Of a DNA stretch of 8,983 nucleotides, positions 1-6,136 are shown piece by piece. The notes under the pieces are model-generated. The model made no database searches. It was not told where the DNA came from and saw only the letters and a program-made list of their open reading frames with translations. Source of the DNA: an uncultured Mediterraneibacter sp. (GTDB lineage: Bacteria > Bacillota > Clostridia > Lachnospirales > Lachnospiraceae); assembly GCF_934309415.1 (NCBI RefSeq), contig NZ_CAKRDI010000053.1, positions 1-8,983 of the forward strand. Direction: 5' to 3'. The stretch's first letter is position 1; each line of letters opens with the position of its first letter. The position numbers and the translations under genes were made by a program.

Positions 1-2
1 CC

Positions 3-25
3 AAGGGAAAAGTCTACCCTTTTTT
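3..25 (+). terminator. Probable intrinsic terminator of a gene left of the window
   Basis: AAGGG (3-7) pairs with CCCTT (17-21) across a 9-nt loop and is followed by a run of T (20-25). The T run lies on the plus strand, so this would end a rightward gene outside the window, convergent with the AraC-family gene. The stem is only 5 bp, so this is moderate evidence. Confidence 0.45.
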
Positions 26-28
26 AGG

Positions 29-44
29 CAAAAAATATTTTTTG
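29..44. repeat. Perfect AT palindrome at the 3' end of the AraC-family gene
   Basis: C-A6-TA-T6-G reads identically on both strands. It lies 19 bp past the stop codon of the minus-strand regulator and could serve as a weak bidirectional terminator, since each strand has a T6 run after an A6 arm. There is no GC-rich stem, so the terminator role is inference. Confidence 0.3.
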
Positions 45-62
45 TTTATCTATTGACATTTA

Positions 63-851
63 TTAGCTGGACTTTCTATACTCTCTCGGTGACATATGAT
101 ATCTCTCCTGAAATACTCTGTTAAATGTTCTCTGACTCTCGAATCCCGCATGAATGCAGATATCCAGAATTGTCCGGTCACTGTGCAGCAGAAGATTGCA
201 GGCGTAATCCAGCCTTGCTTCATTTAAATATCGGTTAAAATTCATATGAAAGGTTCCTGAGAACACACGCGATAAGGTTGACTGACTCACACCCAGATCA
301 TGTGCCATTTTCGGCAGTGTAAGTTCTTCCGTATAATGCGCTGCAATATAAGAAACCGTCTGGTAAATAAGATCCTCACTTCCCACATTGCTTTTTTCCG
401 TCAGTTGAAACAGCGGAATTGTCCGGGCAAGAATGATCTGAATAAAGGACTGATGAAGCACATGTTCCTGTGCCTCTGCCGGGTAAACCAACATACTTCT
501 CAGCGCATAATTTACATCCGGATGTACATCTTTGGACTGAATGACCGGATTAATCGGACATAATTGCTGAAGTTCTCTTGTATAACTGCTGCCAAGAAGC
601 GGCGATGCCAGTGCATAGATTGCTTTACATGTCCCACTGTCAAACACCTGATAATGATGGATCATCTCCGGAAATACCACAGCAAAATCTCCTTTTTCCA
701 TATGATAAAGTTCCGTTCCGATTCCAAGTTCCAGCGTTCCTTCCGTCACAGATACAAATTCCATCGACTTATGAAGATGTGGCGAAATATGACTGGAAAT
801 TTGTTCCTCTATTTCTAAAGTTTCCTCATTTTCCTCGTAAATTGGTCTCAT
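63..851 (-). CDS. AraC-family transcriptional regulator with N-terminal cupin sensor domain
   Basis: A 262-residue protein with the standard AraC/XylS layout. An N-terminal cupin-like effector-binding region (about residues 15-75) has a His-rich stretch (HISPHLHKSMEF) and the turn MEKGDFAVVFPEMIHHY. A C-terminal double helix-turn-helix spans about 160-260. Helix-turn-helix 1 is near 177-198 (LTLPKMAHDLGVSQSTLSRV). Helix-turn-helix 2 is near 226-250 and ends in the family hallmark GFESQRTFNRVFQERYHMSPREYR (236-259), shown here only by position in full: G236, F237, F243, F247, P255. The start at 851 has AAGGGGAA (858-865) 6 nt upstream. Cupin-type members usually sense small molecules, often sugars; the ligand cannot be read here. 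The gene is divergent from two tiny peptide genes, and a direct repeat in the shared promoter region makes them its most likely targets, with probable autoregulation. Confidence 0.93.
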   Translation of the reverse strand: MRPIYEENEETLEIEEQISSHISPHLHKSMEFVSVTEGTLELGIGTELYHMEKGDFAVVFPEMIHHYQVFDSGTCKAIYALASPLLGSSYTRELQQLCPINPVIQSKDVHPDVNYALRSMLVYPAEAQEHVLHQSFIQIILARTIPLFQLTEKSNVGSEDLIYQTVSYIAAHYTEELTLPKMAHDLGVSQSTLSRVFSGTFHMNFNRYLNEARLDYACNLLLHSDRTILDICIHAGFESQRTFNRVFQERYHMSPREYRKSS

Positions 852-868
852 TTTATATTCCCCTTGCA

Positions 869-900
869 GAATTTGGCTACTTTTTAGCCGGATTTGGCAA
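869..900. promoter_or_regulatory. Direct-repeat operator, candidate AraC-family binding site
   Basis: GAATTTGGCTA (869-879) and GGATTTGGCAA (890-900) match at 9 of 11 positions and are offset by exactly 21 bp, two helical turns. This is the usual geometry of AraC-family half sites. With the peptide transcript starting near 934, the half sites centre at about -38 and -59, the position for class II activation. They also cover the predicted start of the regulator's own transcript (about 896), which suggests autorepression. An overlapping inverted repeat (GGCTA 875-879, TAGCC 885-889) is present. The binding protein is inferred from position. Confidence 0.5.
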
Positions 901-934
901 GAATTATAACGCAGAGTCGACTATAATGCAAGTG
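894..934 (+). promoter_or_regulatory. Activator-dependent promoter of the peptide genes
   Basis: A perfect TATAAT lies at 922-927, with transcription expected near 934 and the ribosome binding site starting 9 nt later. There is no consensus -35 hexamer at 16-18 bp. The best TTGGCA (894-899) is 22 bp away and lies within the direct repeat. A strong -10 without a -35 is typical of promoters needing an activator. Confidence 0.5.
903..931 (-). promoter_or_regulatory. Sigma-A-type promoter of the AraC-family gene
   Basis: On the minus strand TTGCAT (931-926) and a perfect TATAAT (908-903) are separated by 17 bp. Transcription would start near 896, giving a leader of about 45 nt. Its -35 element overlaps the -10 element of the divergent peptide promoter (922-927), so the two promoters probably compete for polymerase. 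Confidence 0.6.
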
Positions 935-957
935 TAATCGATAAGGAGGTGACAAAC

Positions 958-1053
958 ATGATGAACAAAATCAGAACATGGTTTAAGAACTGGTTTAAAG
1001 AAACAGTTAACTTCTATGGTTCAATGTATCATTACGGATCTTATTACAGATAA
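958..1053 (+). CDS. Leaderless aromatic amphipathic small peptide (peptide 1)
   Basis: A 31-codon gene with a near-ideal Shine-Dalgarno, AGGAGGTGA (944-952), just before the ATG. The family is not recognised. Net charge is about +4 (K4, R6, K10, K14, R31 against E15). Ten of 31 residues are W, F or Y. The first half, RTWFKNWFKETVNFYG, places I5, W8/F9, W12/F13, V17 and Y20 on one helical face. The tail is a Tyr/Gly/Ser run (SMYHYGSYYR). There is no signal peptide, Gly-Gly leader or Cys. It is colinear with the next small gene. A second ATG at 961 is an alternative start: it aligns with the first Met of peptide 2, but the first ATG has the better spacing. Too short for most gene callers. A membrane-active or signalling peptide is inference. 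Confidence 0.7.
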   Translation: MMNKIRTWFKNWFKETVNFYGSMYHYGSYYR

Positions 1054-1082
1054 TCCGTGACCGGTAGAATCAGTAATCCAGC

Positions 1083-1140
1083 GAATCCTTGATAAATCAA
1101 CGGATTTCACATTGCAAAGTCAAAAAACAATTTATTTAAA
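1083..1140 (+). promoter_or_regulatory. Intercistronic stem-loop and weak candidate promoter
   Basis: AATCCTTGA (1084-1092) pairs with TCAA-C-GGATT (1097-1106) around a TAAA loop: 9 bp with one bulged C. No T run follows, so it is not a standard terminator; it may protect or process the transcript between the two peptide genes. Just after it, TTGCAA (1112-1117), 17 bp and TTTAAA (1135-1140) form a weak sigma-A-like promoter that could give peptide 2 its own start. Confidence 0.3.
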
Positions 1141-1169
1141 GAAAAAATATTTACAGGAGGACAAAAATA

Positions 1170-1271
1170 ATGAAAAAATTTAAAGCAGAATTAAAAGCAT
1201 GGATGGAAGAAGTTATTAAATATTATGGAGAATTATCTGAACTTGAGCTTCGTTACAGAGGAAGACTGTAA
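1170..1271 (+). CDS. Small amphipathic peptide (peptide 2), paralogue of peptide 1
   Basis: A 33-codon gene with AGGAGG (1155-1160) 9 nt before the ATG and an intrinsic terminator 47 nt after the stop. The family is not recognised. It is highly charged (8 K/R, 6 E) and predicted mostly helical: KKFKAELKAWMEEVIKYYG followed by ELSELELRYRGRL. Aligned without gaps to peptide 1 starting at that peptide's second Met, it shares M, K, K, W, E, Y, G, Y and R, plus conservative I/F, R/K, F/L, F/M, V/I and F/Y pairs. The core in both is K-x-W-(F/M)-x-E-x-(V/I)-x-(F/Y)-Y-G. Peptide 1 is aromatic and cationic, while peptide 2 is acidic/basic mixed. The pair could therefore act together, but that is inference. 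No signal peptide or Cys is present. Confidence 0.72.
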   Translation: MKKFKAELKAWMEEVIKYYGELSELELRYRGRL

Positions 1272-1318
1272 ACTATGGAGCACTCAGAAAATTTCATGAA
1301 AATGGCTAATATAAAATA

Positions 1319-1363
1319 AAGGGCTGACATCTGAAAACTAAAAGATGCAGCTCTTCTTTTTTT
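1319..1363 (+). terminator. Strong intrinsic terminator of the peptide operon
   Basis: AAGGGCTG (1319-1326), a bulged A, and CATCT (1328-1332) pair with AGATG-CAGCTCTT (1343-1355). The stem is 13 bp with one G-U pair and a 10-nt loop. Seven T follow (1357-1363). It closes transcription 47 nt after peptide 2, which supports the two small ORFs being a real transcription unit. Confidence 0.85.
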
Positions 1364-1408
1364 AATTTCTTCAGTTCAACCATTCTTATATTTTTCTTTT
1401 CAAACACA

Positions 1409-1428
1409 CTTTGATCTATATATCAAAG
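1409..1428. repeat. Small inverted repeat in the convergent intergenic region
   Basis: CTTTGAT (1409-1415) and ATCAAAG (1422-1428) flank a 6-nt CTATAT spacer. No T run follows on either strand. The rest of 1364-1509 is AT-rich and shows no gene I can support; this region lies between two convergent terminators. Confidence 0.3.
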
Positions 1429-1509
1429 GTAACATCAAACATAAAACATCCTCTATTCATCCGCAATCATAACTCCGATATCTTTTCTTCATATTCTATA
1501 AATAGATAC

Positions 1510-1536
1510 AAAAAACAGAGGAAGAAAACTCTGTTC
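1510..1536 (-). terminator. Intrinsic terminator of carAB
   Basis: On the minus strand AACAGAG (1520-1514 complement pairs with 1535-1529) forms a 7-bp stem with an 8-nt loop and runs into a T6 tract (complement of A at 1510-1515). It begins 50 nt past the carB stop. A second CTCTCCCTCTGT block (1542-1553) offers an alternative left arm. Confidence 0.65.
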
Positions 1537-1585
1537 AAGTCCTCTCCCTCTGTCAGTTTCCACATCACAATCTGCGAAATTTCTA

Positions 1586-4500
1586 TTACTGTACTTTCGC
1601 AATATCGATCAATGTCAGTTTCTGAATATCTGTATTCTCAAGACTGGTGATCAGTGCATAAGCCGTATCAATTGCTGTCAGTACATTTACACCTGTCTCG
1701 ATGGCATTTCTACGGATTACAAATCCGTCTTTGGAATGCTCTGCTCCCTGTGCCGGGATGTCGATAACCAGATCGATCTTATGTCCCAGGATCAGGTCAA
1801 GAAGGTTCGGTGATTCCTGCTCAATCTTACGAACCGGAGTTGCCTTTACACCTGCTTCATTCAGTGCACGTGCTGTTCCGCTTGTTGCAAAGATATGATA
1901 TCCGATATTGGCAAATCTTCTTCCGATCTCCACTGCATCTGCATGATCTTCATCACGTACGGTCATGATCATGTTCTTGAACTTCGGCAGCTTGATTCCT
2001 GCACCGATGAATGCTTTGTAAAGTGCTTCATCAAATGTCTTCGCAATACCAAGACACTCTCCTGTAGACTTCATCTCTGGTCCAAGGCTGATATCTGCGC
2101 CTCGGATCTTCTCGAAGGAGAATACCGGCATCTTAACTGCAACATAATCTGCTTCCGGCTGAAGTCCCGGTGTGTAACCAAGTTCCTTGATTTTCTTTCC
2201 TGTGATCACCTGAGTTGCCAGCGGAACGATCGGGATACCTGTTACCTTACTGATGTATGGTACTGTACGGCTGGAACGTGGATTTACCTCGATTACATAT
2301 ACATCCTCTTCACCGCACACGATGAACTGGATGTTGATCATACCGATAACATGCAGTGATTTTGCAAGTCTTCTTGTGTACTCAGCAATCTTCGCTTTCG
2401 CACCTTCTGTCAGACTCTGTGCAGGATATACAGAAATACTGTCTCCCGAGTGGATACCGGCACGCTCGATATGCTCCATGATTCCAGGAATCAGGATATC
2501 TGTACCGTCACATACCGCATCAACCTCGATCTCTTTACCCTGAAGATATTTATCTACGAGGATCGGGTGATCCTGTGCGATACGGTTGATGATTCCGATG
2601 AATTCATCAATATCATCATCACTGATGGCAATCTGCATTCCCTGTCCACCAAGTACATAAGAAGGACGAACCAGTACCGGATAGCCCAGTCTGTTTGCAA
2701 CTTCTTTTGCTTCTTCTGCTGTAAATACAGTTCCTCCTGTCGGGCGCGGGATCTGGCATTCCTCAAGAATCTCGTCAAACAGCTCACGGTCTTCCGCTTT
2801 ATCTACATTTTCTGCAGATGTTCCAAGGATCGGAACTCCCATCTTCATCAGAGCTTCTGTCAGCTTGATAGCTGTCTGGCCACCGAACTGTACAACTGCT
2901 CCGTCCGGTTTCTCAATATCTACGATACTTTCCACATCTTCTGCAGTCAGTGGTTCAAAATACAGTTTATCTGCAATATCGAAGTCTGTACTTACAGTCT
3001 CCGGGTTATTATTTACGATGATTGTCTCATAACCGTCTTTCGCAAATGCCCATGTACAGTGTACAGAACAGAAGTCGAACTCGATTCCCTGACCGATTCG
3101 GATCGGACCGGAACCAAGGACCAGTACTTTCTTCTTCGCACTTGTCTTCTCTACTTCATTCTCGCTTCCATATACAGAGTAGTAATATGGTGTCTCTGCC
3201 GCGAACTCAGCTGCACAGGTATCTACGATCTTATAAGCTGCCACGATTCCGTTCTCATGACGCATATCGTGAATCTCCTGCTCTGTCTTTCCTGTCAGCT
3301 CTGCAATCACGTTATCCGGGAACTCGATTCTCTTCGCTTCTTTCAGAAGTTCCGGTGTAAGTTCCTGAGTCTTTAATGCAGTCTCCATCTCTGTGATGAT
3401 CGCAAATTTATCAATAAACCACTCATCTACTTTTGTAATCTCATGAATCTTCTCGTAGCTGATACCTCTTCTGCATGCCTCGGCAATTCTCCACATACGC
3501 ATATCATCTACGATCTCAAGCTGTTTGAGCAGTTCTTTTTCTGTAAGATCTGTGAAATCATAGGACATCAGGCTGTCTACATGCTGCTCCAGAGAACGGA
3601 TGGCTTTCATCAGAGCGCCCTCAAAGTTATCACAGATACTCATAACCTCTCCGGTTGCTTTCATCTGTGTTGTCAGTGTTCTCTTGGCACTGATAAACTT
3701 ATCGAATGGAAGTCTCGGGATCTTAACGACTACATAGTCAAGCATCGGCTCAAAACTTGCATAAGTCTTCTTCGTAATTGCATTCTGGATCTCATCCAGA
3801 TTATATCCAAGTGCGATCTTCGCAGCTACTTTCGCGATCGGGTAACCTGTCGCTTTGGATGCAAGCGCTGAAGAACGGCTTACACGCGGGTTTACCTCGA
3901 TCACACAGTACTCAAATGTCTCCGGGTGCAATGCATACTGAACGTTACATCCACCTGTGATATTCAGTTCGCTGATAATATTCAGGGCAGAAGTACGGAG
4001 CATCTGATACTCTTTATCTCCCAGTGTCTGGGACGGTGCAACTACGATACTGTCTCCTGTATGAACTCCGACCGGATCAATGTTCTCCATATTACATACA
4101 GTAATACAGTTTCCATTGCCATCACGCATTACTTCATACTCGATCTCTTTCCATCCTGCGATACAACGCTCTACAAGAACCTGTCCCACACGGGAAAGAC
4201 GAAGTCCATTTTCAAGGATTTCTACCAACTGTTGGGAATCATGTGCGATACCACCGCCGCTTCCTCCCAGTGTGTATGCCGGACGAAGTACAACCGGATA
4301 ACCAATCTTGTTTGCAAATGCAAGTCCATCCTCTACGTTCTCAACAACCAGGGAAGCCGCAACCGGCTCACCGATTTTCTCCATTGTAGCCTTGAATTCC
4401 AGACGGTCTTCTGCTTTCTTGATCGTCTCAGAAGTTGTACCGATCAGACGAACACCATTCTCTTTTAAGAATCCTGCTTCTTCCAGCTCCATGGCAAGGT

Positions 4501-4789
4501 TCAGTCCTGCCTGTCCTCCCAGAGTTGGAAGTACGCTGTCCGGCTTCTCCTTCTTGATCAGCTGTTCTACTACTTCTACTGTCAGCGGCTCAATATAAAC
4601 GCGGTCTGCAATATCTTTATCTGTCATGATCGTAGCAGGGTTTGAGTTCAGAAGAACTACTTCAATTCCTTCCTCTTTCAGTGAACGGCAGGCCTGTGTT
4701 CCCGCATAATCAAACTCTGCTGCCTGACCGATGACGATCGGACCGGAACCAATTACTAATACTTTTTTAATACTATTATCTCTTGGCAT
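1586..4789 (-). CDS. carB: Carbamoyl-phosphate synthase large subunit
   Basis: The synthetase subunit makes carbamoyl phosphate from bicarbonate, ammonia supplied by CarA, and two ATP, for pyrimidine and arginine synthesis. At 1067 residues it is full length. The family's internal duplication is clear. The first half opens with VLVIGSGPIVIGQAAEFDYAG (10-30), with an ATP-grasp active site at EVNPRVSRSSALASK (298-312). The second half opens with VLVLGSGPIRIGQGIEFDF (555-573), with EVNPRSSRTVPYISK (834-848). The helical oligomerisation region lies between (about 400-550). A C-terminal MGS-like allosteric domain (about 935-1067) has the TSGTARAL loop (969-976), where UMP or ornithine effectors bind in characterised enzymes. 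The start overlaps the carA stop by one base (TAATG), and GGGAGGAG lies just upstream inside carA, so translation is probably coupled. No defect is visible. Confidence 0.98.
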   Translation of the reverse strand: MPRDNSIKKVLVIGSGPIVIGQAAEFDYAGTQACRSLKEEGIEVVLLNSNPATIMTDKDIADRVYIEPLTVEVVEQLIKKEKPDSVLPTLGGQAGLNLAMELEEAGFLKENGVRLIGTTSETIKKAEDRLEFKATMEKIGEPVAASLVVENVEDGLAFANKIGYPVVLRPAYTLGGSGGGIAHDSQQLVEILENGLRLSRVGQVLVERCIAGWKEIEYEVMRDGNGNCITVCNMENIDPVGVHTGDSIVVAPSQTLGDKEYQMLRTSALNIISELNITGGCNVQYALHPETFEYCVIEVNPRVSRSSALASKATGYPIAKVAAKIALGYNLDEIQNAITKKTYASFEPMLDYVVVKIPRLPFDKFISAKRTLTTQMKATGEVMSICDNFEGALMKAIRSLEQHVDSLMSYDFTDLTEKELLKQLEIVDDMRMWRIAEACRRGISYEKIHEITKVDEWFIDKFAIITEMETALKTQELTPELLKEAKRIEFPDNVIAELTGKTEQEIHDMRHENGIVAAYKIVDTCAAEFAAETPYYYSVYGSENEVEKTSAKKKVLVLGSGPIRIGQGIEFDFCSVHCTWAFAKDGYETIIVNNNPETVSTDFDIADKLYFEPLTAEDVESIVDIEKPDGAVVQFGGQTAIKLTEALMKMGVPILGTSAENVDKAEDRELFDEILEECQIPRPTGGTVFTAEEAKEVANRLGYPVLVRPSYVLGGQGMQIAISDDDIDEFIGIINRIAQDHPILVDKYLQGKEIEVDAVCDGTDILIPGIMEHIERAGIHSGDSISVYPAQSLTEGAKAKIAEYTRRLAKSLHVIGMINIQFIVCGEEDVYVIEVNPRSSRTVPYISKVTGIPIVPLATQVITGKKIKELGYTPGLQPEADYVAVKMPVFSFEKIRGADISLGPEMKSTGECLGIAKTFDEALYKAFIGAGIKLPKFKNMIMTVRDEDHADAVEIGRRFANIGYHIFATSGTARALNEAGVKATPVRKIEQESPNLLDLILGHKIDLVIDIPAQGAEHSKDGFVIRRNAIETGVNVLTAIDTAYALITSLENTDIQKLTLIDIAKVQ

Positions 4790-5859
4790 TATTTCGCTCC
4801 TCCCATCATCTCGATAAATCTGTCAAATAAATAACCTGAATCCTGTGGTCCCGGGCATGCTTCCGGATGGAACTGAACTGTGAAGATGTTCTTTCCTGTA
4901 TAAGCAAGACCCTCATTCGTTCCGTCGTTGACATTCTTAAATGCCGGAACAGCAACTGCCGGGTCAATCTTTTCTGCATCTACCACATAACCGTGGTTCT
5001 GAGAAGAAATGTAGACACGTCCTGTCTGGAGGTCTTTCACCGGATGGTTTCCACCACGATGTCCGTATTTCAGTTTATGTGTTGTCGCACCTGTTGCCAG
5101 TGCCATAAGCTGATGTCCCAGACAGATCGCAAAGATCGGAATATCTGTATCATATAACTTTTTGATCTCTTTAATGATCTCTGTGCAGTCCGCCGGATCT
5201 CCAGGTCCGTTCGAGAGCATGATTCCATCCGGATTGGATGCAATGATCTCTTCTGCACTTGTACCTGCAGGATATACTGTAACTTCGCATCCACGCTCGT
5301 TCAGTGATCTTGCAATGTTCTTCTTTGCACCGAAGTCAAGGAGAGCAACTTTCTTTCCTGTTCCTTCCAGTACATATTTTTCTTTACATGTTACTTTGGA
5401 AACTACATCTCCTACTGTATATGCCTTCAGCTTCGGAAGAATCTCCTCAAGATTGTAGTTCTCATTTGTTGTAATCATGCCATTCATAGTTCCTTTTTCT
5501 CTCAGGATCTTTGTCAGTGCACGTGTATCAATTCCTGCAATTCCCGGAATATCCTGTTCTTTCAGGAAATCCTGAATTGTGCCTTCGCATCTGAAATTGC
5601 TCGGCATACGGGATAACTCCCTCACAATATAGCCGTCAGGCCATGCTTTTAATGACTCCATATCCGGTGTGATACCATAGTTACCAATCAGCGGATAAGT
5701 CATGACAACTGCCTGTCCCGCATAAGAAGGGTCCGTCAGCACCTCCAGATAACCTGTCATTGAGGTGTTAAATACGATCTCACTGATCATATCTCTCGTC
5801 GAACCAATGCTTGTTCCTGTAAACACAGTACCGTCTTCCAATATAAGAAACGCTTTCAT
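4789..5859 (-). CDS. carA: Carbamoyl-phosphate synthase small (glutaminase) subunit
   Basis: A 356-residue subunit that hydrolyses glutamine and channels ammonia to CarB. The N-terminal CPSase small-chain domain (1-150) begins MKAFLILEDGTVFTG and carries NTSMTGYLEVLTDPSYAGQ. The C-terminal class I glutamine amidotransferase domain (about 168-352) has LSNGPGDP (215-222), the nucleophile elbow FAICLGHQ with Cys246, and QFHPEACPGP with His331 and Glu333. I chose the start at 5859 because this is where the family begins and a GGGTGA-type ribosome site precedes it. An in-frame ATG 18 codons upstream (5913) encodes a non-family extension and lies inside a leader hairpin. It is transcribed from a strong promoter at 5957-5985 and coupled to carB by a 1-nt overlap. 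Confidence 0.96.
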   Translation of the reverse strand: MKAFLILEDGTVFTGTSIGSTRDMISEIVFNTSMTGYLEVLTDPSYAGQAVVMTYPLIGNYGITPDMESLKAWPDGYIVRELSRMPSNFRCEGTIQDFLKEQDIPGIAGIDTRALTKILREKGTMNGMITTNENYNLEEILPKLKAYTVGDVVSKVTCKEKYVLEGTGKKVALLDFGAKKNIARSLNERGCEVTVYPAGTSAEEIIASNPDGIMLSNGPGDPADCTEIIKEIKKLYDTDIPIFAICLGHQLMALATGATTHKLKYGHRGGNHPVKDLQTGRVYISSQNHGYVVDAEKIDPAVAVPAFKNVNDGTNEGLAYTGKNIFTVQFHPEACPGPQDSGYLFDRFIEMMGGAK

Positions 5860-5896
5860 CTGTTCACCCTTTCCCTTCGTAAAATTTATCTTTTTT

Positions 5897-5942
5897 AAAA
5901 GAAAGGCACTCATGGAGTCTTTCGTTCCAGAGCGCCCTCTTT
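5897..5942 (-). promoter_or_regulatory. carAB leader with two mutually exclusive folds (possible attenuator)
   Basis: On the minus strand GAAAGACTC (5923-5915) pairs with GAGT-GC-CTTTC (5911-5901), a 9-bp stem with a 3-nt loop and a bulged GC, followed by four T (5900-5897). Earlier in the leader, AAAGAGGGC (5942-5934) can instead pair with GCC-T-TTCTTT (5907-5898), with one bulge and one G-U pair, which would dismantle that hairpin. This resembles a terminator/antiterminator pair, but the T run is short. I see no PyrR-binding consensus. Regulation is inference. Confidence 0.35.
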
Positions 5943-5956
5943 CTCAAATTGTAAAG

Positions 5957-5985
5957 ATTATACTACAATCAGAGACATAATTCAA
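5957..5985 (-). promoter_or_regulatory. Sigma-A promoter of carAB
   Basis: On the minus strand TTGAAT (5985-5980), a 17-bp spacer and a perfect TATAAT (5962-5957). Transcription would start near 5950, giving a leader of about 90 nt before carA. A-tracts immediately upstream (5991-5995 and beyond) could act as an UP element. Confidence 0.75.
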
Positions 5986-5990
5986 CCGTA

Positions 5991-6087
5991 TTTTTCATGT
6001 ATAATTTATCTTTTTTCTTATAAATAATGAGTATTTTTACTTATAAAAGGATTTTTATGCATTTTTCTTCTATTTTATACATTTTTT
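5991..6087. promoter_or_regulatory. Helically phased A-tracts upstream of carAB promoter
   Basis: Runs of T on the plus strand (A on the carA sense strand) centre at about 5993, 6013.5, 6036, 6054, 6064, 6074.5 and 6084.5. The last four are 10, 10.5 and 10 bp apart, and the first two are 20.5 apart, close to whole helical turns. The block includes TTTTTATGCAT (6052-6062), ATTTTATACAT (6072-6082) and TTTTTATGCAT (6083-6093), and two copies of CTTATAAA (6017, 6040). Phased A-tracts bend DNA. The ATGCAT repeats could alternatively be sites for a regulator such as ArgR, though the match is poor. Together with 6088-6136 this is the non-coding gap after the transglutaminase-like gene; I see no clear terminator in it. 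Confidence 0.5.
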
Positions 6088-6136
6088 ATGCATCTTATGT
6101 GGGCTCTGTTTCCTGATATTTCCTAAAACCCCTCTA

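Noticed and set aside
1411..1650. Plus-strand TTG-initiated frame running into the carB 3' end
   Set aside because: No ribosome binding site, and it crosses both the carB terminator and the carB coding region.
2450..3376. Long plus-strand open frame (308 codons) opposite carB
   Set aside because: It is antisense to a strongly conserved enzyme gene, has no ribosome binding site or recognisable domain, and is Cys/Ser/His-rich in the way reverse-complement frames of coding DNA usually are.
5860..5913. Upstream ATG giving carA an 18-residue N-terminal extension
   Set aside because: The family starts at MKAFLILEDG. The upstream ATG lies in a leader hairpin and has a poorer ribosome binding site.
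5860..5950. PyrR-binding attenuator in the carAB leader
   Set aside because: The conserved UCCnGnGAGG-type binding loop is not present, although other alternative pairings exist.
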